64,000 bases of DNA. Source: Medicago truncatula. Its lineage: Eukaryota > Streptophyta > Magnoliopsida > Fabales > Fabaceae. The translations under genes were made by a program, and so were the position numbers. This document shows, in pieces, positions 1-11,501 of the stretch. Each line of letters starts with the position of its first letter. The stretch's first letter is position 1. Under the pieces are notes generated by a model. That model saw nothing but the letters and a program-made list of their open reading frames with translations, was not told the origin of the DNA and did no database searches. The stretch is taken from NCBI RefSeq assembly GCF_003473485.1, contig NC_053045.1:34446494-34510493 (forward strand), read 5' to 3'.

Positions 1-751
1 TTCTCCACTTATATCCAGATTACTACTTATTTTGAATTTTCTTCTCTTTTATTCTTTTATAATGAAAGAAGGAAAATAAGCATTATAAAATTTATTCCAT
101 CCTTTAGTTTTGAGTTAATCATAAGTGGGGATGGAAAAATACCGTATGGTCCACAAAAATTCTTAATTGAGAAGAAAAATGAGAAAGGGACAAAAATATT
201 TTCTATTTCTAATTTTGCTCAAAAGTCATGTCTTAATTTTGAAAAGGGTATATACTATGTTATTTTCATGTATACGATTTTCTTTTCTCTTACTTTCTAC
301 ATATTCAAACAAGAAAAGATAAATTTTAAATTTACTTTCTTTAAAGACTTTCCATGTTTATTTTACAAACTAAGATAAGAAGACTCACATAAAGATAAAG
401 TCTCCTATTGTGATCCCACAACTATATTATTGCATTCTAACATTGAATATAGCTAATAAACAATTTGGACATGCTCCTCAATTTTCCAACATTCACACGC
501 TGATTAGAAATATCACCATAAACATAAACACAGTGAATTTTACAAATTTAGTTACAAAGAATCTATAAATAAGATATTTTAACAAATATTATCAGCCATC
601 TTATTGTGTGTGATACATAGAAAATCCTCTCTACAACATAGTAGACAAAAATCAACAATATTTACAAAGGAAATTTTTTCTCATTGAATTATCATTCTGT
701 AAGACTTTGATTTGTAAGTGTCATACATTCATTACTGTGTAATATTTTTTT
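1..751. other. Gene-free AT-rich spacer
   Basis: No supported coding exon, RNA gene or recognisable repeat boundary was seen here. The only long open frame overlapping its end (minus strand, from 1087) is made of the fold-back element that follows and is not a gene. Confidence 0.6.
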
Positions 752-1096
752 GGCTAAAATATGGTTTTGATCCCTGCAAATATGTTCCGTTTTGGTTTTA
801 GTCCCTGTAATTTTTTTTTTTGTTGTTTTTGGTCCCTGAAAATATGTCTCGTTTTGGTTTTGGTCCATGACTCCACTTTTGTGATGATTTGCACATCTGC
901 AATATGATGACTGAACCCATTTATTACAAAAATAGTCCTTGTAAAATCTTTTGATTTTTAAAAAGGTCCTGCAAAATATATTAGGGACTATTTTCAAAAC
1001 AAAATATTTTGCAGGACACCATAAACAACAACAAAAATTACAGGGACTAAAACCAAAACGAGACATATTTTCAGGGATCAAAACCATATTTTAGCC
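752..1096. mobile_element. Fold-back DNA transposon (GGCTAAAATATGG type)
   Basis: The left end reads GGCTAAAATATGGTTTTGAT and the right end is its inverse complement at 1077-1096. Both arms continue inward with the phrase GGTTTTAGTCCCTG, giving inverted arms of roughly 80-100 bp and a short unpaired centre. The flanks are T-runs, so a target duplication cannot be judged. It has no coding capacity. The element shares its phrase repertoire with the neighbour at 1238-1624. The family is a non-autonomous terminal-inverted-repeat element, but I cannot say firmly whether it is Mutator-like. Confidence 0.75.
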
Positions 1097-1165
1097 TTTT
1101 TTTTTTTCTTCCATAATAGTGTGGTTTGATTAGAGCTGAAAAACTTGAGCACATAGGCCCCTTCA

Positions 1166-1216
1166 TAAGAGCTATGATAACATGACACAAAATAATAAAC
1201 ACATATACGACACCAC
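1166..1216. mobile_element. Stray terminal repeat related to the elements at 21762 and 35247
   Basis: This segment (TGATAACATGACACAAAATA, then ACGACACCA) closely resembles the left terminus of the element at 35247-35729, which reads GATAACGTGACACAAAATAT then ACGACACCATAC. No matching opposite end was seen nearby, so it is a single broken terminus between two fold-back elements. Confidence 0.45.
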
Positions 1217-1237
1217 TGTATACCTACATTTTTTATT

Positions 1238-1624
1238 GGCTTAAATGTGAAAATAGTCCCTGCAAATATCTGACATTTTGGTTTTAGTCCCTGTAAAACT
1301 ATTTTTTTGGTTTTAGTCCCTGCAAATATAAAAAATTGTTTTTGGTCCTTGGTATTTTGTTTTAGTCCTTGTAAAGTTGATTCATATTGGATTTGGTCCT
1401 TGTAGTATGTAGAATATTTGATTTTAGTCCCTCAAAATGAGAACTAAAATGAATATTATATGGACCAATTTCAATATGAAATGATTTTACGTGGATTAAA
1501 ACAAAATACCAAGGATCTAAACCAAATATTCTATATTTGCAGGGACTAAAACCAAAAAAATATTTTTATAGGGATTAAAACCAAAACGCCAGATATTTGC
1601 CAGGAACATTTCCATATTTAAGTC
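1238..1624. mobile_element. Near-complete fold-back element (GGCTTAAAT type)
   Basis: The left arm starts GGCTTAAATGTGAAAATAGT and carries GGTTTTAGTCCCTG repeated about every 40 bp. The right arm is its inverse complement and ends in CCATATTTAAGTC. The arms are nearly 190 bp each, so almost the whole element is one long hairpin. Flanks are TTTTTTATT (1229-1237) and TTTTTTATG (1625-1633), an 8 of 9 match, in line with a Mutator-type 9-bp duplication. It is non-coding. Such hairpins can yield small RNAs, which is inference here. Confidence 0.75.
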
Positions 1625-2389
1625 TTTTTTATGTATTATTTAATTTTTCCTTTTTCTCTTTCTTCCCATTATTTGTATTGTGTATTCGAGTAACAACACT
1701 ATAGTTTGAACGACTTGAAGTATTGGTTCAATATTGACCACTTTTTTCTACCATTAGATTAGATCATTCCACCAAATCTTATCATAGTTCATCATACCAA
1801 ATTCAATCCATAAACACTATTTTTTAGAGTGCGATCATTGTGCTCTCGCACTCTAAAAAAATCAAAAGGTTATAGATGTAAGAGAAGTGCTCCTCTCTTT
1901 TCTTCATCCTCGCACCTAAAATTCCTTTCATAGAAGTTAGAACATTTTCGACGCTGAAAAATCAATGCAGCTATGACATTTGTTTCTTAAAGTAAACAAA
2001 TCAACAGTAAAGTAATTTTTCATATTCAAATATAAAATAGTCTCACTTCATCACTAGGCTTTTGTGAAGTTCCATCCCAGTTCTATGAAGCCTTCATGCT
2101 TAGTCATCAACATTATTTTTTTTTTTTGTAATTTTGGCTAAATGTGGGATTAAGATAGGCAAAATGATTATGTATGATGAAACCACACCATGTCATGCAA
2201 TTAAAATTTAAAATTATCACTGAAATTTTCACAACATGTTTAGATTATTGATTAACTCGCTTTGCACTGGAAAATTGGTTATCATGATTCTAGATGACCT
2301 TGATATTATCGAATTGATTAGATCAAAAGTTAGTTTAAATTGAAGTGATTTGAGTTTGATTATAACTTTGAAGTTAATTTGATGTTAAA

Positions 2390-3800
2390 AAGTTCAACCA
2401 AACACAAAAGTGATCTTACATAGTATCTCAACCAAAATATCTCATCACAAATTTACTATATGATGAGTTAATAATTTCTTACCTAAGTTCCTAAGTCATT
2501 ACACAAGAGGTAGCAAGTAGCAGTTCTCGAGCTTAGTTCAATTTAAAAGGATAATGCATAATATATACAAGGTTCGATGTTCGAACCCTAGACACCACCT
2601 AAAAAAGAGGTAAAACAATCGACCTTAGGGATGAGGGAAAACATATACTGAACCCCACACATATAAAATACAATCGTAAAGATCTTAATATAACATGCTA
2701 GCATATCCAGAAAATTCTTTTCTTATGTACATTGGAAAAATGTTAGGTGTTCTCCATTCAATGTGATCCCAAACAATATCAGGTTGCGGGTCTAGCCAAA
2801 CATGATTGTAGTCTAGATTCTAGTCTCAAGATTTTAAATTTTCTCCTGCTTTTATTTCGAATGTATTATTAACATATGATGTTGTAATATAAGGTTTTTC
2901 CTAGAGGTTTTTAGTTTTTTTTGTTGGGGCATAGCCCTTTTGTTTCACCAAAAGAAAAGACTGAGTATAATTTCCTTAAAAAAGGTGAGTGTAAAGATAC
3001 CACCTTATATATTTTTCTCTATCAAAATGATAATTTATAATTGATTAGAACTCTTTAATACCCGCTTGAAGTGTCCCCAAACATGACACACACCACATTT
3101 GAAAAATTCAGAGTTAAAATAATGACCAACTTTAATACATAGGCCCTTAGTTAGCACTTAAACCTACATAATTGATCCTTCAGCCACTTTATAATAATTT
3201 TTGTGTTGTCTATTCAAAGAACGATAACAATATATTTCATTCGAAACCTTTTTCGTATATCCTTACACTAAGCGATCTCACTTAATATTTCAAATAAGTT
3301 AAGTCATCACATAATCTCATTATAACTGAGTTAATAATTTCTTCAGTTCTTAATTAATTACGGAGCAATCAGCAACCATGCAGTCAAAGAATCATAAAAG
3401 GAAAATGCTATGTGTCGCGAGAGATTTCTTCATGACAACCTTGCGAGAGAGCTATTATAACTGCATCATTAATTTTTTCATAAACAAAGCCACACATATA
3501 TTCCACCAATAACAAAATCTAACGGCTCAAAACATTCTAGATAAATTTGCTATGTTTTCTCTCATAAAAATCCTAAGTAATAAATTCCTAACTTGTTCCC
3601 ACATACCAATATGCAACCTTAGGGATGAGGCAAGGCATATACCGAACCCCAACACAGGTAAAATACAATCCCAGAGAATCTAAACAAGAAATCAAGACTT
3701 CACAAGGAATAAAATATAACAAGCTAATATATTCAAACAATTCTTTTCTAATGTACATTAGTAAAATAATAGGTGTCCCTCCTTCACCGGGATCTCAAGC
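2390..3800. repeat. Two diverged direct copies of an unclassified repeat
   Basis: The stretch near 2400-2790 recurs in the same orientation at about 3290-3800. Shared landmarks are TGAGTTAATAATTTCTT (2464 and 3329), CCTTAGGGATGAGG (2623 and 3618), the phrase ACCGAACCCC or ACTGAACCCC, and TTCTTTTCTTATGTACATT or TTCTTTTCTAATGTACATT. The copies lie about 0.9-1 kb apart and have many small differences. A tRNA-like box (GGTTCGATGTTCGAACCC, near 2571) sits in the first copy. No coding region is supported. I cannot name the family. Confidence 0.5.
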
Positions 3801-5205
3801 ATACACTTAAAACGGATCAAATGTCTGCCTTTCTCATTCTACCCTTTTACGGCTCACCGCCCTCCTCTGCTCTTTACGGCTCACCGCCCCCCTCTGCTCT
3901 TTACTTCGCCTATATTCATCATTGCTTTCTTCCCCTCAATAACTCAAATTTCTCATTGACTTCAACGTTAAAATATTTGCAAGTGCACCACCTCCACCAG
4001 AGATGTCGAGTCGTCGTCCTCGGCTATGTTCTAATCACCATTTGAGGCCCACCTCAGATAAAAAATTATGGTGAGTTCCCAAGTATTCCGTGAGTACATA
4101 TTATCATAAGTTTCATGACGTAGCTAAAATATTTATTTGAAAATACAGATTCAATTGAATGTCAACAAGATACCTCATTTCAATACCAACTACAATGAAA
4201 ATATTGAGCACTGTTCTTCAATACATGTCACCGCGTTAAAGCTTTTTGCCATCAGTTCAAAGTTCACTCTGGTAAAGATATTATCATTTTCTGAAGTCTT
4301 GGTTTCCGAATTTCAAGGCGATGCTGTGATATTGCTTATGTTAAGAATCATACTGATTATGTTTCAAAAAGAATCATACTGATTGATGCTATTTACATGA
4401 TTCCATGTTCTATATTATATACCAATGTTATTTATACACTTTCAAACTTCAAAAATTATATATTTTTACATGTAACATGACACTTATCAATCCACAAGGG
4501 TACCTACACTAAGTTAAATATATGGGGGAATTAATTAATAAACTAATAATCAGCATATCTATGAGGGAATACACTCATAAAAGTTAAAAATATAGAGTTC
4601 CAACAAACTTGCGCAACTGCAAACTGGTATACAAAAAGAAAAACTTGAGCAACAGCAAAAGCAATTGTTAACGCTAAACTATAATTAAAATTTGAGTTTG
4701 GATATATTATATATCCTAGTTATTTATTAAGATGTAGGCAGAAGCCAAGAACGCCCATCATCAACTCGTTATTTTCTCGTTACAAACTGGGGTAATAATT
4801 ATACTCAAACAGACGGAAAAACAATTTTCAGAAATCATCAAGTAAATCATTGTTCAGTGCTCAAAAATATGCAAAACTTTGAGAATCAAACCAAGATATC
4901 AAGATAAATATATGGGTCCTCTAAAACCTAATAGTTCAATTGCATAATGCAACGAACAAAAGAAAAAGCTCGAGCAGAATCAAAACTCTGACACACACCC
5001 CAAAAAAAATATGGATGTTTCCGATGGTTCAACAAGCCATCGGAAAAATAACAAGCACATGCAGTCAAGAAAGAGTGGTAAACAAATATATATGTATGAT
5101 TGTATTAGTAAATGAATCAGAGAAACAAGGAATTGAAGGCACTCCCACAGCAATCCAAAGAAAGATGATATAAAAATGATAAGAAACTCTCAATTGCCAA
5201 TCAAT
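3801..5205. other. Spacer downstream of CAP1
   Basis: No gene could be supported. Several open frames of 60-90 codons exist, but none gave a recognisable protein and none is framed by splice or start signals. The last part must contain the 3' untranslated region of the minus-strand CAP1 gene, whose stop codon is at 5206-5208. Confidence 0.5.
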
Positions 5206-8200
5206 TTAACCTCCAGAGTGAGAAGCTGGAGTTGTTTCAAAACGGCCTTCCTTGAATAAATGAATGTACTGTTGTGGTAAAGAATGTTCCACCTGAAACA
5301 GAAGACGAGGTTGAAATTTGGAATTTATATCACTTAAATTCCCTATTTCACTAATTCAAACTAATTTATGACCAGAATTGCTGGTACGCCACACATAATT
5401 TTAAACTGATGTAAATAAGATTGTCAATACTCAATATAGATGGATCCCATCCACTGCTATATGAGGCATAGTATGATAGATAAGCAAATTCATATAGCGC
5501 ACAGTACAGATTGAGGTGGGAAGCAAGACTCTTAAGTTGAGTTGCATTAAAAAAAGCAATACCAGCAACACAAGCCTTTTACAATATTCAATGGTTAAGG
5601 CATCAAATTTGCCTTCAAGAAATTAGGGGGGAAAGAGGCAAGGCACTATTAAAATTGAAAGCACTCATGTTTAGATGATGACAAGCTAAATTTGCGATTG
5701 GTAGATTATAGGACGCAGACAACAGAAAAACCAAACCTTGCAGTATTAAATATAGAAATGGAATGTGAAAACATACCCAATCACCATCAGACTCAACATT
5801 TGGAACTAATACATTGATCTCACTGGACTTTGCTGTAGATATGGATGTTTCTAATGAGTCTTTGCTCAGATATATTTGGCAGCCAGAAGTATTGTCCACC
5901 GAAATTGTAGGAGCAGAACCCTATTATATGTGAAAGCAAGCATAAGTTCATGTAAATCATATCTGATGTATCAAGTATGTATCTATTATTAAATCCTTAT
6001 CTTTTTCACCTCATCAGTTATAAATCAGCAAGAAAGACAGTACTGCTAGCAAAATATTGGGCAAAATAATATAAAGATTGAATTGGACATGCCTAGAATT
6101 TGTTGTGAATCAAGACCGTACCTGGCATTGAACCTCAACCCCATTACTGTTTACGACCTCAAAAGCTGCAACAACATCCTACATTATAAAACCAAAAAAA
6201 TGAATTTGCATTTTTATCTACAAGAAATGATTTCATTATCTAATATCATCAAATCTCTAATTATCATGTCCCGCGAACCTTAAATACAACTCCCGTCTTT
6301 TTGCAATTGTCAATAGTTATATTGTTGACCTTGCCTGCAAATATTGTTTAGCATGATTTGGTCACTGAAGTGATAAGTTGGATAGCAAACGCCGAAAGAA
6401 GCACGCAATATAATTATGACTAACCTTGAATCTGCAACACAGAGTTTTTACATCCATAAACATATACAGACTGCTTTGAATCACAATCTTCAATGACCAA
6501 GCTTTTCTGGTCAATTTGATTCTCAACAACCCACCTACAGCAGCAGGGAATAATTAGGTAAAGGATACGGAATAATAAAATTGTTGACATTTGAATTTAA
6601 TATACATATACATCATAGCAAATAAAGCACAAATGCATGTATAAACTTACTTGCGGCCCATTTGAAGTTCTAACTTTGGAGGTCCTACTTTAGAAAATGC
6701 ACGTGGAGCAGCTTGACTTTCTTTTACAGAATTGCCAACAACTCCAGATCTATCTGCACGATTCTTAGTCTTCATATCATCCGTAACCTTTCTCAGACCT
6801 ATCAGTTAAAGTTTACACTTAATTAATTTTGAATATTCAATCAAGAAAATAAGAGTAAGAATAAGAATAATCTACCTGCTGTGACATTTCCTGTGCCAAT
6901 CTCTTGAAAAACAGCGGACATCCCCACTTTTGGTTTAGAAGATGAAGCCTGAGATGATTCAGAACTAAAGAGAGACGCAGGCGGAGGAGGAGGGGCAGAA
7001 GGTGCAGCAGGTGCAGCAGAAGCATTAACTTTTGATGGAGCAAATACTTTTCCAGTTTGACTCCATACAGGGCCTAAAGGATGAAAGCTCTTCACATAAT
7101 CCCTCAAACCAGGTAGATACAACTCTTTCAGAGCTTTGACCCACTCAACATGGTTTGGGTCTTTGTTTCTGTACTCTACAAGTACCTGATCATCACAATA
7201 AAAGTAAGGAAATATCAGTATCCTTTACTCCTCAAATAGTACGCAATACGAGATAGGAAAGTGCAAGGAAAAGTTTACGACTCTAGCATGCTAGTGCAAG
7301 ATAAGTACACAAGATTCTGTATTTAAAAAAGTTAGCATATGCAAATTGCATATCAAGTTTCCAAAATCACAATTATTGTGTCTAAGCATATAAGTATCAA
7401 GAATGTTAGTCATCATTCATGTCTTTTCTCAGCTATTAAGCTGATGTAACTCAAGATGGGGATATACATGCATTTTGAAGTAATTTGAAACTATTTTTGA
7501 TGCAAGATATAACAACACCATTGAATTAATAAAAATGTCAAGGAAGAAAACCCATCATTTGCATGGAACTCCATGTTTTCATCTTATAGGGCATCATGAA
7601 AGTTATTCAAGACGAATCAACAAGCATCTAGCATAAGAGTACCTTGTTGCTATAAAACTCAGCCATTTGCCAACTTTCTTCCACATGTGCAATGGGCATA
7701 CTCATACCTTGAGAAAAAAAACAAAAGAGTCATAAGACGCCAAAAGATAAAGATTCATCCTATAAAAGAATCGCCATGCACTTACCACAATCCTTCCCAG
7801 TAAATGCAATCCATGCTAGAGCTGAGAGACTGTCTACAGCAGCCTTCAAGTGATTAAAAAAATCAGATCTCCTTCCTTCAGTCAATGAAGAAGCTTTCAT
7901 GATCACTTCATTCAATGGTTTCAGAAATTCCGCCAGCCCAGCAGGGTCAGGTTTCTGCAAAATGGATGATGATATGTCAGGATATACACTCCAAAGAACA
8001 TCAAAACTTTAAGTATGAGGCTATGAGCAATATCAAACACCCGGTTGCCTATGACATAGTTGAAGAGCGAGAAGCAGAGGTGTATCTATGTGCTTTTATC
8101 CTAACTATAATCAATCCCTAACATTAATTCCACCAAGTGGTACCTCACTATGGTCTATATTACTTACAATGATCTCACAAACCCAATTTCAAAATCTCAT

Positions 8201-9005
8201 TTTTTAAACATTATATTTTTCCATCATCAGTGTTTTTCCTCCTAAAAACTAACCCAAATGAGAACATAGTACATTCATTCAGAGAAACACAAATTTAACA
8301 GTAAAATTACACAATCATGAAAGAAGAACAAAAGATAACTTCCAGAAAGATGGCAACCCCAAATGCTCAACAACATTAGTCCATTTGCATTCTTTCTAAC
8401 AACTAAAATGACTATTTTTTATTTCTTTCCATCTGTTTGCTTGATTCTCTATTAGACTTCCCCAAATCATTCTACATCCAAAATATCCACAAATTCACCG
8501 AAAATAACATGTATAAAATGCAACAAATTCACAAAATCCATCACATTCAGCTCAGTCCATATTAGATTCAATTCCACCACCATTAACAAAGTATCTATAT
8601 AACTCAACAAAACAAAAAAATAACACGCAAAAGCAATGTCATTATCATTGACAATGTGACATGCGAAATACAAATCCATGAATCAAAAAAGAAAATAAAC
8701 AAAATAAAAAATCGGCACAGAAAACAACGAACCTGAGTTTGTTTGAGCTTAATCAAAAGCTCTTTCTGAACAGAAAAAGCTTCTTTTACCCTATTGGTGA
8801 CATCCAGCACCTGTCCACCAATAATATCGGCAGCTTTCGAAAGCCTACTGACGTATTGGTCGATCAGATCGACGAATGCAACAACGGATGGATCGGAAGC
8901 CGCATCGGAGGCGTCGGACGCCGAAGAGGAATGGTGGATTCCGGTGGATAATGCTTCTAAGCGTGTTACCGCCGATTCCAATCGCTTTATGAGAGTTTCA
9001 TCCAT
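5206..9005 (-). CDS. CAP1: Adenylyl cyclase-associated protein (CAP1), actin monomer recycling
   Basis: CAP binds G-actin and ADF/cofilin-actin and speeds nucleotide exchange in the cytosol, sustaining filament turnover in tip growth and expansion (family knowledge). Ten coding exons on the minus strand: 9005-8733, 7954-7786, 7707-7643, 7185-6876, 6798-6651, 6534-6425, 6334-6279, 6178-6122, 5920-5777 and 5292-5206. All introns are GT-AG, phases agree, and the product is 472 aa, close to the usual plant length of about 475. The N-terminal helical domain starts MDETLIKRLESAVTRLE. A proline run (PPPPP) lies near residues 234-238. The C-terminal beta-helix CARP domain follows, with VVENQIDQKSLVIEDC and the end FKEGRFETTPASHSGG. 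The start is the first ATG of the conserved N-terminus. The gene looks intact. Confidence 0.95.
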
Positions 9006-9744
9006 GATGATTCAGTGGCAGAGAAATGAAATGACACAGATCTGGTACCACTTCAGATTTTGAATCCGTTAATTCTTTAACGAAGGAAAAGCACTTTATC
9101 TATCTTACTTTGTGCGTTGTGTTGTGTGTACTTGTTTGTGTTTTTTTATTTGAGAAGATGCTCAAAAGAATTTTTTGGCGCCACACGTGTCACGTTAAGC
9201 GCATATAGTCATGGATAGGGCAATTACCTAACAAGGCTCTTCATAAACACATATTTATGGCACTGTCTAGAATGGATATTTTGTTTTTTGGAGGAATTTA
9301 ATTGGATAATACAGTATGTTTTTTTTGTTTAAGGTTAATTTATGTCTCCTTTTTTGGGAGACGTCTAACAATTTTATAAAATTTATTCTTACTATAAATC
9401 ACAAATTTAGTTATCAACTATCTCTCTCTCTTAGTCCATGCATTATATGATATACATCCGTTAGAGACTTTGATTATATTTAGGAATAGAGTTTAGGGAC
9501 TAAATTAGAGAGAAAATTATAGTATAATGATTAAATTGATGGTTAATTATTGTCTCATACTAGTCATGGGGAATTTTCTAATGATGAGAAGAAGTTTATC
9601 ATCTTCTAAGTTCAATTGAATAGCTGAACATAAATAAGTTTGAATGCGAAAATATACTTCTATAATGATAACTCATACGCGAAAGACCATTATAAGTATT
9701 GAGTATTTTACCATACCTTTCATATGAAAGACATGTTTAAGAAA

Positions 9745-9835
9745 GTGAGTATTTGTTAGTGTTCATTGATGATATTTTGGCGTACGATAATGATCAGAAT
9801 GTTTTGGTTATTTTAATTATGGACTAACTTTGCCT
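9745..9835 (+). mobile_element. Fossil of a Ty3/gypsy-type reverse transcriptase (short scrap)
   Basis: One frame encodes VFIDDILAY, the hallmark of the catalytic block of Ty3/gypsy reverse transcriptases. Only a short piece is recognisable and the copy is clearly broken and old. No flanking long terminal repeats could be tied to it. Confidence 0.5.
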
Positions 9836-10845
9836 AATACTGGGTCAAAATATTGGAATGTATATCTACCTCTGACCATTGCTTGATGAGATTTTGAGGT
9901 TTTTTACAAAAATGGCTCCTAAAATAAAGTTGTTTATTCTTATCCAGTGCAGCAAAGAATTGGCATTACAGGTTTTGGTCTCTAAACCAAAATCTGTAGA
10001 CTTAAGCCAAGTACATGAAGTCATGAAGAGAATCAACATTACTCTACTTACAAGGAGTTATACATTATATCAGACTTAATTAAGAAAGTGTAACTATTCT
10101 AGACTGTAGTTCTCTCTATAACACGACATTCTATTATACTTTTATGGATTCCTATCATTCAGTAAGATTTACTACATAGTACTCTTTTAAGGGGCTTGTT
10201 TATTTGGGCTAATTATAGAAATGGTAGGAGGTTGGTTGATAATATCTATTTGAGAGTGAAGAAAACGGTTCAAGAATTTTCAAGACAAGCTGTTGGAATC
10301 TAGAGATACCCCCTAAACATACTTAGATTGATTTGAGTTTGAGCATTGGTTTTGTTATTGCACTACCAAAATAATAAACGGTTTGATATTATTTTGGTGG
10401 TTGTTGATTAACTATCAAAGTATGCTTATTGTTTTCCACTTAAGCATGCATAGTCATAGTTATAACAGTCACATTTCTGTTCACAGGGGATAATTAAAGT
10501 TAATGGCTCTCCTAAGTGCATTATTATGATAGGGATTTTCAAATTGCATGGTACCAAGGCCATATAAACACTTACCATGGAAGAGATATCAACTACCTTA
10601 AACATCTCCACAAAATTTAACATACTACAAATCTGCAATTGATGTACATTTCAGATGCAACAAAATGCTTCCCAGCCTTCTACTCCATTATGCAGGGTTA
10701 ATAATTACCAGTACTATAGACCAGAAAGACAATTATTTCTCTTGCAGTGAAGCATGCTTGTAGTAGCAGGGAAGTCATGAATGACAGCTAAAGAAAACCA
10801 TGATTCATATTTGGGTTCCATGTCAAATGGAGAGGAGCTATCATT

Positions 10846-11240
10846 GTTGAATGTTGAGTTTGCTATCCTTTTGTGAATTTACAAGGTGATGGCAAAACAA
10901 AAAAGCTTTGCAGCGTGCTTGACATAGAAAATTGGCTAGGAAGATTCACCTGCAGTGTTGTCTAATGTTGCCAAGCATGAACTAACCTTTTATTCATTGT
11001 AAATTCATGTTAACTTTCATATTTATTGCATATTCAGTCAACTTTTATAAAGTTATTCAATTTGTTAGTTCTGTTGTTCATTCTGTTTTTAGTGACAGTT
11101 ATTTGATGTAAATATGGCCTTAGCTTAGCAGGGCTCTAGGGGAGTATTCCTTCAATTGTATCTGAATCTGGTCATCATTTTCTGAATCAATAATATGAGT
11201 TCAGTTCAGTTCATTCATTTTCTCTTGAGCTCTTAAATTT
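10846..11240 (+). mobile_element. Possible old LTR fragment (Ty1/copia-like)
   Basis: The segment opens with TGTTGAATGTTGAG and ends in a stretch of the kind seen near the 3' side of copia-type LTRs (GAATCAATAATATGAGTTCA, then TTCTCTTGAGCTC). It has no coding capacity and I could not define paired ends or a target duplication. The assignment rests on sequence style only. Confidence 0.3.
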
Positions 11241-11501
11241 TCCACTAACTTCTTACTGAATAGATATCAACATGCAGACAAATAAAATTGATATAGAGAT
11301 ACATATTTACAAGCCTCCTCTCACTTCCCAGTTCCCACAAGCAATACATTATACAACAAATAATGTAATTAATGACCTAAAGGATGTAACAATTCTCTAT
11401 AAGATATGCACAATGACTCACGCCTTGTTCAAAACATAATGAAAATCATAATAAAAACATATAAATTTGATTATCTTAGTTGCATAACCAATTACAACCA
11501 A

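Larger units (their letters stand above)
9006..11501. other. Spacer between CAP1 and the kinase, with retroelement scraps
   Basis: This stretch holds the CAP1 promoter side (9006 to about 9300) and remnants listed separately at 9745-9835 and 10846-11240. Apart from these, no gene, RNA gene or clear inverted repeat was seen. Open frames at 9879-10079 (+) and 10426-10638 (-) have no recognisable product. Confidence 0.5.

Noticed and set aside
692-1087. 131-codon minus-strand open frame
   Set aside because: It lies almost wholly in the fold-back element 752-1096 and repeats its low-information phrases; no domain.
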